Below, piece by piece: positions 1 through 8,952 of a DNA stretch of 64,000 nucleotides (positions are counted from its first letter, which is position 1; every line of letters begins with the position of its first letter). The notes beneath the pieces are model-generated. The model was not told the origin of the DNA and made no database searches. It saw nothing but the letters and a program-made list of their open reading frames with translations. The stretch comes from CALITV01 sp964415795. GTDB lineage: Bacteria; UBP6; UBA1177; JAKLFG01. The DNA is taken from assembly GCA_964415795.1 (NCBI GenBank), contig CAYQBN010000003.1:1-64000 (forward strand), in the 5' to 3' direction. Position numbers and translations under genes: made by a program.

Positions 1-216
1 GAGAAACGGCGTCGTGAGGAGGAAGAACGGCGTCTTGCGGAGCTGAAGCGTGCGGAAGAGGAGAAACGGCGTCGTGAAGAAGAGGAACGGCGTCTTGCGG
101 AACTGAAGCGAGCGGAGGAGGAGAAACGGCGTCGTGAAGAAGAGGAACGGCGTCTTGCGGAGCTGAAGCGTGCGGAGGAGGAGAAACGGCGTCGTGAAGA
201 AGAGGAACGGCGTCTT
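1..216 (+). repeat. 60-bp in-frame tandem repeat, about 3.6 copies
   Basis: Copies begin at 1, 61, 121 and 181; the fourth is broken at about 216. Differences are mostly synonymous or conservative (gaa/gag, gtg/gcg), so both DNA and protein repeats are conserved. It encodes a 20-residue Glu/Arg-rich helical repeat. More copies probably lie upstream of the window. Confidence 0.95.
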
Positions 217-663
217 GCCCTTCAACCGCCGACCGAAGAAGAAAAGATACGCTCACTCAAGGTCGTCAAGGCGGAACCAACCCGACAAATAACCGAAGAG
301 GCGCCGCTGCTCAAGGTGGTCGCGCTCGCGGCAAAAGGGAAACTGAAGAATCTTTACTTCCGCAAATTCCCCGAATTCTCGCGGGTGACGATGGAGGTGA
401 CCGGCGAGCTCGACTATGTCTTCCGCGAGATAAAGGGCGGCTATGTGATCGATATCCATAACTTTGAGAAGATACCGCGCCATCTCGTGCATATCATTGA
501 TGCCCGTGCCTTTAACGCCGAGGTGAAGTACATCTATCCTAAAAAGGTCGATAACATCTTCAAGATCTACATCAAGGCCGATCAGAAAATCGCGGTGCGC
601 AAATCGGAGGAAGAGGGGGGAACCCTTATCCACTTCGACTTCTATGTGCCGACGCTGGAATAG
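1..663 (+). CDS. Charged-repeat protein with C-terminal AMIN-like domain (5' end missing)
   Basis: The reading frame is open from base 1, so the true start lies outside the window. The first 72 residues are nearly perfect 20-residue Glu/Arg/Lys repeats of the type EKRRREEEERRLAEL, which should form a long charged alpha-helix or coiled coil. A short linker then leads to about 115 residues (encoded from about 316) of alternating beta-strand character that resemble an AMIN domain, a small beta-sandwich that localises proteins to the periplasm or peptidoglycan and occurs in amidases and secretins. No catalytic domain follows; the protein stops at TAG 661-663. The last 22 bases overlap the end of convergent miaA. 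The domain name rests on general pattern only and is tentative; the reading frame itself is secure because the repeat is maintained in phase. Confidence 0.7.
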   Translation, partial: EKRRREEEERRLAELKRAEEEKRRREEEERRLAELKRAEEEKRRREEEERRLAELKRAEEEKRRREEEERRLALQPPTEEEKIRSLKVVKAEPTRQITEEAPLLKVVALAAKGKLKNLYFRKFPEFSRVTMEVTGELDYVFREIKGGYVIDIHNFEKIPRHLVHIIDARAFNAEVKYIYPKKVDNIFKIYIKADQKIAVRKSEEEGGTLIHFDFYVPTLE

Positions 664-1523
664 GATATCCACTCGATCTCCGGATCGCCCCTCAGCCATG
701 TCACCTGCCGTTTCGCGAGTTGCCGGGTATGCGTGACGATGAGTTCCTCAAGTTCTTCAAGAGAAGCGATGCGGCCGTCGAGGTAGTCGAACGCCTCTTG
801 ATAGCCGATGGAGCGAAGTACGCGGCACTGTGCCGGGGAGAATCCCCGCGCCCGGATCGCGACTACTTCGTCGATAAGTCCTTTTTCAAGCATCCTCCTT
901 GTCCGATTGGCTATTCGGTGGTGAAGTTCCTTTCGTTCAATGGCAAGTCCTATCTTGCGATAAGTGCCCTGCCATCCCGGCTCACGGGGCTTTTCATTCC
1001 ACAGTGAGAGTGGCGTGCCAGTAAGGTAGAATACCTCAAGTCCCCGGAGGATGCGCTGTCGGTCGTTGGGAGAAGATATCATGTCGGCCCAACGGGGATC
1101 TACGGAACGGAGTTCAGCGTAGAGGTCGCTCGTTTGTTTTCCGGCATACCGTTGAGCAATGGCCTTTTTTTCCACTTCATCGAGTTCAGGTATCGGTGAA
1201 AGTCCCTTGAGAAAGGCATCGACATAGAAATTGGTGCCGCCAACGAGAATCGGTGTTTTGCCTCGAGAGACGATCTCCTCTACGACAGAGCGCGCCAGTT
1301 TGATATATTTTCCCGCAGTCATCTCTTCCGAAAGATCGAGTGTTCCGATGAGATGGTGAGGAATGTCTTGTCGTTCTTCCTTCGAGGGCGTCGCCGCGCC
1401 AATGACGAGGTCTCGGTACATCTGGACAGCATCGGCGCCGATGATCTCGCCGTCCATCTCGTGAGCGAGTTTCACCGCATAGGCGCTTTTCCCCGAAGCG
1501 GTCGGTCCGAGAACGACGATCAT
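642..1523 (-). CDS. miaA: tRNA dimethylallyltransferase MiaA
   Basis: Transfers the dimethylallyl group of DMAPP to N6 of A37 in tRNAs reading UNN codons, giving i6A, in the cytoplasm. The 293-residue length is normal. A P-loop GPTASGKS sits at residues 6-13, followed by the family's IGAD.VQMYRDL.IGAATP block and the ILVGGTNFYVDAFLKGL motif. The start overlaps the mutL stop as ATGA (1520-1523), so it is probably translated by coupling to mutL, a neighbour pairing common in bacteria. MiaB, which methylthiolates the i6A product, is also encoded in this window at 37.2-38.5 kb. The 3' end overlaps the convergent gene at the left edge by 22 bases. Confidence 0.97.
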   Translation of the reverse strand: MIVVLGPTASGKSAYAVKLAHEMDGEIIGADAVQMYRDLVIGAATPSKEERQDIPHHLIGTLDLSEEMTAGKYIKLARSVVEEIVSRGKTPILVGGTNFYVDAFLKGLSPIPELDEVEKKAIAQRYAGKQTSDLYAELRSVDPRWADMISSPNDRQRILRGLEVFYLTGTPLSLWNEKPREPGWQGTYRKIGLAIERKELHHRIANRTRRMLEKGLIDEVVAIRARGFSPAQCRVLRSIGYQEAFDYLDGRIASLEELEELIVTHTRQLAKRQVTWLRGDPEIEWISYSSVGT

Positions 1524-3247
1524 CGGCCTACCTTGCGATCGAGTTCTTCTTTGCGAATAACGAAGAAGAACGGCCGACCGTGCGGGCAGGTGAGCGTTTC
1601 CGAGGCATCTATATCGCGGAGGAGGTGTGCTATTTCTTCCGCCTCCAGTGGCCGTTCGGCACGCACCGCACTCTTGCAGGCACGCTGGGCGACGAGGCTG
1701 AGGAACTTTTCATTCCATGCGCTGGTGAACCCCTGTTCGATGATATCGGCGAGCATGCCTTTTATGAGCATTGTCCAGTCAACATCAAGCGTCAGTGCCG
1801 GTACACCACGGATAACAAGGGTTTCTTCGTCGAGCGTTTCCACAATGAATCCCAGTGAGGAGAAAATGGCGTTTCGTTCCCGGAAGATGGCCATTTCTTC
1901 TGGGGACACCCGCACTGTCAGGGGAACCACCGCCAGTTGGGTAAGTCCGCTTTTGTGTTCCATCGTTCGTCGCAGATGAGTGTAGATGATCCGTTCGTGT
2001 GCGGCGTGTTGATCGATGAGGTAGAGATCGTTCCCCCGTTCTACGGCCACATAGGCACCGAAAAGCGTTCCGACCACCCGATGACCACTGAGCGACACCG
2101 ATGCGGCGAATCCATTGGCGGGGAGAACCGTCTCGTCACGGTGTTGGGATGGGAAAAGAGGATACGAAGCCGATCGTTCGGATATCTTTCCCGGCGAGGC
2201 GGAAGGAGAAGGGTAGAATGCTTTCCGTTCGCCAAACGGAAGGTCTGCGGGGGGCGGCGTCGGTTCTCCGCGCAGGGAGGTGATACCGTTGAGAAAGAGT
2301 TCTTCGACGCAGGCAAGGACCGTCGCCTCGTTTCGGAATCGCACTTCACTTTTGGCCGGGTGGACATTCACATCGATCGTATCGTCGGGAAGGGTGAGCG
2401 AAAGCAGATGATTTGCACGGTGTTCTCCGCCAACCGTTTCGCGTAAGAGGCGGAGAATGACCGCGTTGATGCGGCGGTCGCTCACGATGCGTCCGTTGAC
2501 CGTTATCACCGATGGGCCGCTGAAAGTGCGGTAAGGAGATGCGAGGAAAAGCGTACCAACGATCTCTCCGCGCTGGACCATTACCGTGGCGATCTCGTTC
2601 CGTGGTGCCTTCCATATGATAGCGATGCGTTCTGCCGCCTCGCGCACCGGAGAGAGAGAGAAGGCATTTTTCCCATCGGTGATGAACGAGAATCCGACCT
2701 GCGGATTGACCATTGCGAACCGCTGAACAAGTTCCTTCACCGCTGCTCCTTCTCGCTCTTCCGACTTGAGGAACTTGCGTCGTGCTGGCAGATTGAAAAA
2801 GAGGTCGTCAACGGTCACCTCGGTGCCGCGGGGGAGAGAGACGGGGCCGCTCGTGTGAAGGATGCCGCCATTAACCTGTACCGAGAATCCCTCGCCGTGC
2901 CTGGGCGCCGATGAGCAGGTAAAGCGGCTTACCGCTGCGATCGAGGGAAGTGCCTCGCCACGGAAGCCGAGCGTATGGATGCAAGTAAGGTCTTCCGCGG
3001 TGGCTATCTTGCTCGTCGCGTGCCGTTCGAGTGCTAGGAAGAGGTCCTCTTTTTCCATTCCACAGCCATCGTCGGTGACCCTGATGCGATCGCGTCCTCC
3101 TTTTACTATCTCAATAATGATGCGCGATGCACCGGCATCAAGGGCATTCTCGATGAGCTCTTTTGCCACTGAGGCGGGACGTTCCACTACTTCGCCAGCG
3201 GCGATCTTGTTTACGAGGTCATCGGGGAGGCGGTGAATGGTCGTCAT
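1520..3247 (-). CDS. mutL: DNA mismatch repair protein MutL
   Basis: Links mismatch recognition by MutS to strand incision. The N-terminal GHKL ATPase is complete: ELIENALDAGA (residues 30-40), DDGCGM (59-64), ATSKI (77-81) and GFRGEAL (94-100). A variable linker (about 325-385) joins the C-terminal dimerisation domain. That domain has DQHAAHE (412-418), ACKSAVRA and CPHGRP (from 554), which are the nuclease-type MutL motifs, but the final Glu of the DQHA-x2-E-x4-E motif is Thr423, so nuclease activity is uncertain. The 575-residue length is normal. The gene follows a membrane-protein gene by 9 bases and overlaps miaA by 4, suggesting one operon read from the promoter near 4590-4614. Confidence 0.97.
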   Translation of the reverse strand: MTTIHRLPDDLVNKIAAGEVVERPASVAKELIENALDAGASRIIIEIVKGGRDRIRVTDDGCGMEKEDLFLALERHATSKIATAEDLTCIHTLGFRGEALPSIAAVSRFTCSSAPRHGEGFSVQVNGGILHTSGPVSLPRGTEVTVDDLFFNLPARRKFLKSEEREGAAVKELVQRFAMVNPQVGFSFITDGKNAFSLSPVREAAERIAIIWKAPRNEIATVMVQRGEIVGTLFLASPYRTFSGPSVITVNGRIVSDRRINAVILRLLRETVGGEHRANHLLSLTLPDDTIDVNVHPAKSEVRFRNEATVLACVEELFLNGITSLRGEPTPPPADLPFGERKAFYPSPSASPGKISERSASYPLFPSQHRDETVLPANGFAASVSLSGHRVVGTLFGAYVAVERGNDLYLIDQHAAHERIIYTHLRRTMEHKSGLTQLAVVPLTVRVSPEEMAIFRERNAIFSSLGFIVETLDEETLVIRGVPALTLDVDWTMLIKGMLADIIEQGFTSAWNEKFLSLVAQRACKSAVRAERPLEAEEIAHLLRDIDASETLTCPHGRPFFFVIRKEELDRKVGR

Positions 3248-3256
3248 GGGAGGTAT

Positions 3257-4558
3257 CTAGGCAAGATTTCTAAGCAGTACGAGGAGAAGGACGAAAAAGG
3301 AAGCGACACCGGCAACGATCGTGGCGGCGATTATTCTCTGCCGGCGCCGTGAGAGGGTCACTACCACCGGTTCTTCGTCACCCGGCGCCTGATTTTCGAC
3401 AATGCTCATGCGACGCCACAGGAGCAGGCCGAATGCGGTGAGACCACTGAGGATGACGGCGGAGAGGATCCACCACACGACGGTAAGTTGCGACCGTTTA
3501 CGTTCTTCGAAGCGTTTCTCTTGCTCGTCGCCTGAAAGGAAAACGGCGAGCCGATGGAAGCGGCAGGCGGGGTACCGGGAAAGAAGGAGAGGGACGAGGT
3601 CTTGCCGGTAGCGCATAAGGTCGTCAAGGAGCGATCGGTAGTACGGATCGGCGACATCGCTTTCGAGGGCCGTTTCGCGTGTCCAAACGAGGAAATTCCC
3701 GTTTGGCCCGGCAGAATCGAAGGAAACTTGAATGCGGTCGCAGGTATCATAGCCAGCGGGAAGCGTTTCGCCGTTCGGTTGCCCAGTGACGACATCAGTA
3801 AAGAGCCATTTCCCGCCACGCCAGCAGTCCACATGGACATTGTGCGTCTCGACAAGGGTGCGGAGAACGAGGTGTTCTCCTTCCCGCGTGAGGGAGAACA
3901 TGCGTCCCACGTACGGATAGGGGAGGTCCATGCTTGAGCCGTCGACAAAGCGTGCAACAGCCTGACGCGCGATGGGAAGGGGGAGAACCGCTTCGCCGAT
4001 GCCGTTGAGAAGGAGCACCGGCACACCGTCGATGGTAACCTCCTCGTCGCGGCACGGGCCAGTGTCGGTCATGCAGATGACGGTGACCCGGTTGTCGCTC
4101 TCGCCGAACATGCGCATGGTTTCGGGGAGGACATAGAGTCGCCGTGGAGAACGTTTCATCGCCTCGACGGCGGCGCGTGCCGCCTCGAGTTCCTGCGCGG
4201 TGAACCAGTCATCGGTCGGTGGTGCAGTACGCCGTTCGATAAGTTCTGAAAACGTTATCTCATAACGATAGGTCTTTTCACCGATGCTGGCCGTTATCTC
4301 GCGGAACGGGCGCGTGGTGTCGAGAAGTACTCCCTCGATCGGTGTGCCGTCCACCGCGATGCGTGCGGTGCGGACAAGGTGGCCGTCCTTCGAGAGAAGA
4401 CGAAGGAGAAGGCGCGGTGAGGTGCGGAGGTCGTCACCGTAGAGGTAGAGAAGGTAATCGAGTTTTTGGTCGTGAACGAAGAGGTAAACGCTCAGGAGGA
4501 CGAATATCGTTGCAAGAAACGCGACGATGCCGATAGCGATGCGGCGAGAGTGTTCCAC
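3257..4558 (-). CDS. Membrane-anchored protein of unknown function
   Basis: A 433-residue protein I do not recognise. One hydrophobic segment at residues 7-28 is followed by about 335 mostly soluble residues predicted to lie outside the cytoplasm, then two further membrane segments (about 365-388 and 408-430) separated by a short, basic, Arg-rich loop. The soluble part has several Cys (for example in CMTDTGPC and the CWRGGKW region) and looks beta-rich. The start is GTG at 4556-4558, chosen because GGAG lies six bases upstream and a promoter lies just before it. It is the first gene of an apparent operon with mutL and miaA; a functional link with repair is not implied. Confidence 0.8.
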   Translation of the reverse strand: MEHSRRIAIGIVAFLATIFVLLSVYLFVHDQKLDYLLYLYGDDLRTSPRLLLRLLSKDGHLVRTARIAVDGTPIEGVLLDTTRPFREITASIGEKTYRYEITFSELIERRTAPPTDDWFTAQELEAARAAVEAMKRSPRRLYVLPETMRMFGESDNRVTVICMTDTGPCRDEEVTIDGVPVLLLNGIGEAVLPLPIARQAVARFVDGSSMDLPYPYVGRMFSLTREGEHLVLRTLVETHNVHVDCWRGGKWLFTDVVTGQPNGETLPAGYDTCDRIQVSFDSAGPNGNFLVWTRETALESDVADPYYRSLLDDLMRYRQDLVPLLLSRYPACRFHRLAVFLSGDEQEKRFEERKRSQLTVVWWILSAVILSGLTAFGLLLWRRMSIVENQAPGDEEPVVVTLSRRRQRIIAATIVAGVASFFVLLLVLLRNLA

Positions 4559-4586
4559 GCAGGGCTCCTTCTCGTAGAGAGAGCGT

Positions 4587-4614
4587 AGTATATCGCCGAG
4601 GAAGAGGCCTGCAA
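4587..4614 (-). promoter_or_regulatory. Predicted sigma70 promoter for the membrane protein-mutL-miaA operon
   Basis: On the minus strand TTGCAG (4609-4614) and TATACT (4587-4592) are separated by 16 bases. The GTG start at 4558 lies about 28 bases downstream with an AAGGAG ribosome site between. Confidence 0.55.
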
Positions 4615-4640
4615 CATTTTAGGGAAGGATAGTTGTGTCG

Positions 4641-6626
4641 TTAGGACGGATCCACGCACTCGTAGTCGAAGGCGATCTGGCCGACGGTAGGGGAGACGCC
4701 AACCACCTTCGAATAGAGGCGTACCTCGAGTTCGATGTAGTGCCCCTGCGGTAGCGTGTCGGGGATATCCTTCGGTGAGACATCGCTCGGCACCTCGACG
4801 AGTATCTGCCATGGCTGGAAGGGAAGTTCGCTCTCCTTGTCGCTCGTGCGTGCCCGGATGATCACGCGGGTATCCTGCGGGACATTCGCATCCCAGTAGA
4901 TCCTCTCCCAGTCGGTCGAGAGCGAGGAGGCGCACACTTCAAAGGTATGCCGGAACCATCCCTCCTTCGAGGCGAACTTCTTGAGATTGTACCCAATCAT
5001 ATCGCTATAGACATAAGGGCCGTTGCCGACCGGGATGATCTTCTTCTCCGCTTCGACGACCGAGGGAATCGCCCCGCTTCGGTCCACCTTGAGGTAGGTG
5101 ACGTATCCCTGTCCGCCGCCGCACCGCGACATGCCCCAGACATCCCCTTTGAAGTCAACGCCGACGCCGGTCCCTTGGAAGGGGGTCACCGTGCCGTCGC
5201 CGAGGTAGTAAGGGCCGTGCACCGACGCCGGATCGGGGTAGGTGTAGCCGTCTATCATGACAATGCGCGAACCGAGGCCGTCCTGTTCTTCCGTTGAAAT
5301 GGTCCAGATGTAGCCGTCGTCGTCGGCGGCGATGCCGCGGAAGCCGTGGGCGTCGGCTATCTTGAGCGAGGTCCAGGTGCCCTGATCGGCATTCGGCGAA
5401 TCGTCGGGGGTATAGCGGTGGACATAACCGTCGGTGAAGGAGGTTATCCAAATGTTGCCCCACCGGTCTATCGCGATGCCGTAGTAGCCGGCGAAGCCTT
5501 CGTAATAGGGAATATCGGGAACATAGTGGATCTTCTCGGAGGAGTCATAGATGTCGAACCACGCGAGGCCGCCCGTGACCGGGGTTTGCCACTCAGGGAT
5601 GTAGCGGCACGAGACCCAGTTGCGGCCGTACTTGTCAAGCACATAGCCGTAGGGACGGCAGGTTTGGTTTGTTTCACTTACCATCGAGAAGACCTGCATG
5701 ATGTCGCCGGTGTTGCCATTGAGACGATAGGAGTACGGGTCGCCGATGTAGCATCCGATCATGACATGGCCGGTGTACTCGAAGTTCGATCCGGTCTCGG
5801 GGGTTGCCGCGACTCCCCGGATGCCGTTGCAGGCATACGGCGAGTTAAGGTCACTTGGGTCAAACCAGCGCACCCATACGACGCATTCGTCGGTCGAACG
5901 GCCGTCGGGACCGCGCGGCAAGATGTCGGTGGGACCGGTCGAGGTCTGAATGATGTTGTCGCCGTTGCGGTCGACGCAGAAGTCGAGGTGGCCGGCGATC
6001 TTGGTTACCGTGCCGTCACCGCGCGCGCCGACAATCATGTTGCCAGCGAGATCGACGCTCGTGCGCGACGGATCTGACGCCGCCGAGAGGCCAACATGGT
6101 AGCGTCCCACCTCTATCTTGTCGAAGGTGTCTATCTTCGACATGGTGCCGTCCACCGAGTTGGGCACCCAGAGGTAGCGCAGGAGCGTCTGCACCGTTTC
6201 GGAGCCGTTATCGAGTTCGAGTTCGCCGTTCTCGTTGACCTTCACATTGTCGGCGTTCGACGAGCCTTCGTCGTAGCCGTTCTCGGTGCCGGGCCCCATG
6301 CCGGCGTGCGGCAGGTCGCTGTCGGTGATGAGTATCTCGTCGCCGTCGGGGATTTGTTCCCCATCGTCGGGGAGCTGTGTCCCGTCGGTCGGCTGATCGC
6401 CGTCGGTCACCTCGTCGCCATCGACGATGAGCCCGTCTCCCGCCTCGTCGTCTGAAAGATCTGGGAGCGTTCCCTCAGTGTCGGGAATGACGGTGTCACT
6501 GTCGCCGCCACCGTTCAGTTGGTCGTCATCGTCTCCCGGTCCTTTATTCTTCTCGCTCGAACAGCCGAGTGCGACCATCCCCGCGGCGACCATCAGCGCC
6601 GCCCACACAAAAAGCATTCGTTTCAT
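4641..6626 (-). CDS. Lipoprotein with acidic linker and beta-propeller (Vgb/NHL-like) domain
   Basis: A 661-residue predicted lipoprotein: signal peptide 1-21 with lipobox VALG-C22. Residues about 30-110 form a low-complexity Asp/Gly-rich spacer (DGDEVTDGD, PDDGEQIPDGDE). From about 150 the chain has repeated strand-turn units such as YLWVPNS.DGTMSKID, GIAIDRWGNIWITS and YIWTIS, typical of streptogramin-lyase-like or NHL beta-propellers. The last 110 residues look like a separate beta-sandwich. The likely location is the cell surface or outer-membrane periplasmic face. No substrate can be inferred; lyase catalytic residues were not identified. It is transcribed divergently from the next gene, which encodes another acidic-linker lipoprotein. 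Confidence 0.85.
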   Translation of the reverse strand: MKRMLFVWAALMVAAGMVALGCSSEKNKGPGDDDDQLNGGGDSDTVIPDTEGTLPDLSDDEAGDGLIVDGDEVTDGDQPTDGTQLPDDGEQIPDGDEILITDSDLPHAGMGPGTENGYDEGSSNADNVKVNENGELELDNGSETVQTLLRYLWVPNSVDGTMSKIDTFDKIEVGRYHVGLSAASDPSRTSVDLAGNMIVGARGDGTVTKIAGHLDFCVDRNGDNIIQTSTGPTDILPRGPDGRSTDECVVWVRWFDPSDLNSPYACNGIRGVAATPETGSNFEYTGHVMIGCYIGDPYSYRLNGNTGDIMQVFSMVSETNQTCRPYGYVLDKYGRNWVSCRYIPEWQTPVTGGLAWFDIYDSSEKIHYVPDIPYYEGFAGYYGIAIDRWGNIWITSFTDGYVHRYTPDDSPNADQGTWTSLKIADAHGFRGIAADDDGYIWTISTEEQDGLGSRIVMIDGYTYPDPASVHGPYYLGDGTVTPFQGTGVGVDFKGDVWGMSRCGGGQGYVTYLKVDRSGAIPSVVEAEKKIIPVGNGPYVYSDMIGYNLKKFASKEGWFRHTFEVCASSLSTDWERIYWDANVPQDTRVIIRARTSDKESELPFQPWQILVEVPSDVSPKDIPDTLPQGHYIELEVRLYSKVVGVSPTVGQIAFDYECVDPS

Positions 6627-6663
6627 GGTGCCTCCCTACCAAAGAAAAGCGGAAACAGAGAAC

Positions 6664-6712
6664 ACTATAACGCACAACTTGTTTTTGACAAGGGTTTTAG
6701 GGTGATTAAAAT
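6664..6712. promoter_or_regulatory. Back-to-back promoters with overlapping -35 boxes
   Basis: Plus strand: TTGACA 6685-6690, 16-base spacer, TAAAAT 6707-6712, reading to the ATG at 6748. Minus strand: TTGTCA (6686-6691), 16-base spacer, TATAGT (6664-6669), reading to 6626. The -35 boxes lie inside the inverted repeat CTTGT-N5-ACAAG, so the two promoters would compete or share a regulator. Confidence 0.55.
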
Positions 6713-6747
6713 TAAGTTTAGCGTCTTTGTGTGTCGGAGGGAAATCC

Positions 6748-8952
6748 ATGAAACAAAGAGAGTATCTTCTTCTTGTCGTATTGTATGTTCTTGCGGCAGT
6801 GATTGCGGGATGTGGCGGAGGTGGAAAAAGCGGAGAAAGAGAGGATGAAGCAAATGATGTGGAAGTGCTCTCTGCGGAGGAGGTGAACGACGAATGGACC
6901 GATCCCGTTCATTCAGGGAATGATGATCTCTCTTCCACTGAAGAGGAAGAAGTCATGAGTGAAGAAGGCTGGTTCGCCGAAGAAGATGTAGAGGGAGAAG
7001 GCTCTGATTCCGATAGTGGAGACGACAGCGAAGCCGATCTTCCTGACAGCGATTATTCTCTTCCGGGAGAGACTTACTTTATTGCTTTTGCGGCGAACTT
7101 CGACACGACGGGCGGATGTCATCGGGACGATCCGTGGGGTTGTGACCTCTATGTGGCCGAATATGATACCGCTACTCACGAGGCGCGGAATCTTCGGAGA
7201 ATCGCCGGAGAACCTTCCATTGCAGAATGGTTTCCCGCGATAGATCCCTCGGGGAGGTTCGTGGCTTACAATCGCATGAGAAAAGACCGTCAGGGAACAG
7301 TTTTCAACGATATATGGGTGGCAGATATCTTTTCGGGTGTCACGAAACCGTTGGTTGCCAATGGACGCTTCCCCCATTTCGCACCGGATGGAAAGACCCT
7401 TTACTTCTCGCGCGAAGGTATCAGAACCGACATCTTTTCTGCGACACTCCAGTACGATGTGAGTACCGGAGATGTCTCGGCATCCAGTTCTCCCGTTCAG
7501 TTGACCAATGCATCTCATGCGGGAGGAGGAGTCAGTGACCCAGCGTTCCTTTCGGGTACTTCCCTGCTCATGGTCATGTATCAACAGGCACCGCAAGGAC
7601 CGGCGGCTGTGGGAAGTTTCGATCTTTCTGCGGGAACGATCGTGCCTCTTACCCAGTTCGATTCTTCCGCTCACCCTTCGACGAGTCCTTCTGGTGCTGC
7701 CGTAGCATACGGAAACGCCTCTTCCGGCGGGGTAAGCGTCCAGCGGTATGCGGGAGAGGGCTCATGGTACGAACCGGTAGCGCTCTCTTTGCCCTCAACT
7801 GCCTTTTTCGTTTCCGACGATACGCGGTATGGGGCTGTTCAGTCGGTTCATTACGATTATCCGGAATGGGCGGGGGAGCACCGCTTCGTAGTGAGTGTCC
7901 ACGGCGGTGATGGTACAGTATATTCGCTCTCCCGTCTTGCCCTCCTTGAGGGAATGGCAGATGATTTTTCACAACTCTCGGTTCGCTATCTTGGAAAAGA
8001 TCTCGAAACCGCGGCGGGCAAGAGCGGCGCCGATCTCTGTACGGCCGCGGTTCGTGTCGGGCTGCCGCCGAAACGTGCGGTCATTTATGCCATGGTTGCC
8101 TTGCACAACGGCAATCCGAACATCCTGCGGGGAAGCGAGCCGGCTTTCCCCAAGTGTTCCGAAGACATGGGTGTCTACCAAATCTATCGGGATGGTCTAG
8201 TGAATTTCGCCGCCGCTCTCTTCGAGCGGGGGGTGCCATTAAATGTCCAGTCTGATTGGGATTTTCTCAAGGCTGCCGATAACTTTGAGGATCTGCTCCC
8301 TCCTTACAATGGGAAGAACATGATACAGCACCTTCAGCAGGATTTCGGCGTAGAGTTCGATGCGCTCGTGCATCCCACGACGCCGGTAGACCATACCTTT
8401 GCGGATGTGGCGTGCCTCATTACTGAGATCGGAGGGGATGTCTCAGCAGTGGCGGGCGGTGCCATCGTGGCTCCTCCTTCGGAATCTGAGTTCGATACTT
8501 TTCTTTCGCCAATGGTGAGCACCGACCCTGCCGGTTGCGAGTGGCAGCCCGAGATCATTTTCGGCGGTGCGACGAGGAACCATGTCGATGAAGAAGCACT
8601 CTGGATATCCGGTATATGGCGTCCTTCCTCCAAGGATGAGTTCACCACGCACGATCCTATCGGGCCGCTCATAAGCGTCGGCCCGTACAAACAGGGCATA
8701 CAGGGGCTCGATGATTTGTTGGGCAAGGCGCTCATCGGGACACTTGACCCCGCGAAGATATACACTATCGCCATCTATTTCGACCACGAAATGCTCGCGG
8801 ATCCGTCCTATATTCAGCAGACCGCTTCCTTCTTCGAAGACTATGCTCATTTTGTCGATGCAGGTCTCTTGAAATGGGCGACGATAGAGGAGGTCGTCTC
8901 TCTGTGGCAGACGATCTATCACGAAGAGCCGAATTTGCTCTTATATGAGTGA
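6748..8952 (+). CDS. Lipoprotein with TolB-like propeller and uncharacterised C-terminal domain
   Basis: A 734-residue lipoprotein with lipobox VIAG-C22, followed by an Asp/Glu/Ser-rich spacer to about residue 105. The middle (about 110-420) has propeller-type repeats: GRFVAYNRMR, DIWVADIFSG, GKTLYFSREG and STSPSGAAVAYGN resemble WD40-like/TolB 'PD40' blades. The C-terminal 300 residues (AVIYAMVALHNGNP, GVYQIYRDGLVNFAAALFERG, IYFDHEML) look like a separate alpha/beta domain I cannot name; it has the feel of a barrel-type hydrolase or deacetylase but no catalytic motif is secure. The ATG at 6748 was chosen over an upstream TTG because GGAGGG ends seven bases before it and the signal peptide starts there. 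The 3' end overlaps the RND gene by 34 bases. Confidence 0.85.
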   Translation: MKQREYLLLVVLYVLAAVIAGCGGGGKSGEREDEANDVEVLSAEEVNDEWTDPVHSGNDDLSSTEEEEVMSEEGWFAEEDVEGEGSDSDSGDDSEADLPDSDYSLPGETYFIAFAANFDTTGGCHRDDPWGCDLYVAEYDTATHEARNLRRIAGEPSIAEWFPAIDPSGRFVAYNRMRKDRQGTVFNDIWVADIFSGVTKPLVANGRFPHFAPDGKTLYFSREGIRTDIFSATLQYDVSTGDVSASSSPVQLTNASHAGGGVSDPAFLSGTSLLMVMYQQAPQGPAAVGSFDLSAGTIVPLTQFDSSAHPSTSPSGAAVAYGNASSGGVSVQRYAGEGSWYEPVALSLPSTAFFVSDDTRYGAVQSVHYDYPEWAGEHRFVVSVHGGDGTVYSLSRLALLEGMADDFSQLSVRYLGKDLETAAGKSGADLCTAAVRVGLPPKRAVIYAMVALHNGNPNILRGSEPAFPKCSEDMGVYQIYRDGLVNFAAALFERGVPLNVQSDWDFLKAADNFEDLLPPYNGKNMIQHLQQDFGVEFDALVHPTTPVDHTFADVACLITEIGGDVSAVAGGAIVAPPSESEFDTFLSPMVSTDPAGCEWQPEIIFGGATRNHVDEEALWISGIWRPSSKDEFTTHDPIGPLISVGPYKQGIQGLDDLLGKALIGTLDPAKIYTIAIYFDHEMLADPSYIQQTASFFEDYAHFVDAGLLKWATIEEVVSLWQTIYHEEPNLLLYE

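Noticed and set aside
1..216. Tandem 60-bp repeat considered as a CRISPR array
   Set aside because: Units are directly adjacent without unique spacers and encode a continuous protein repeat in phase.
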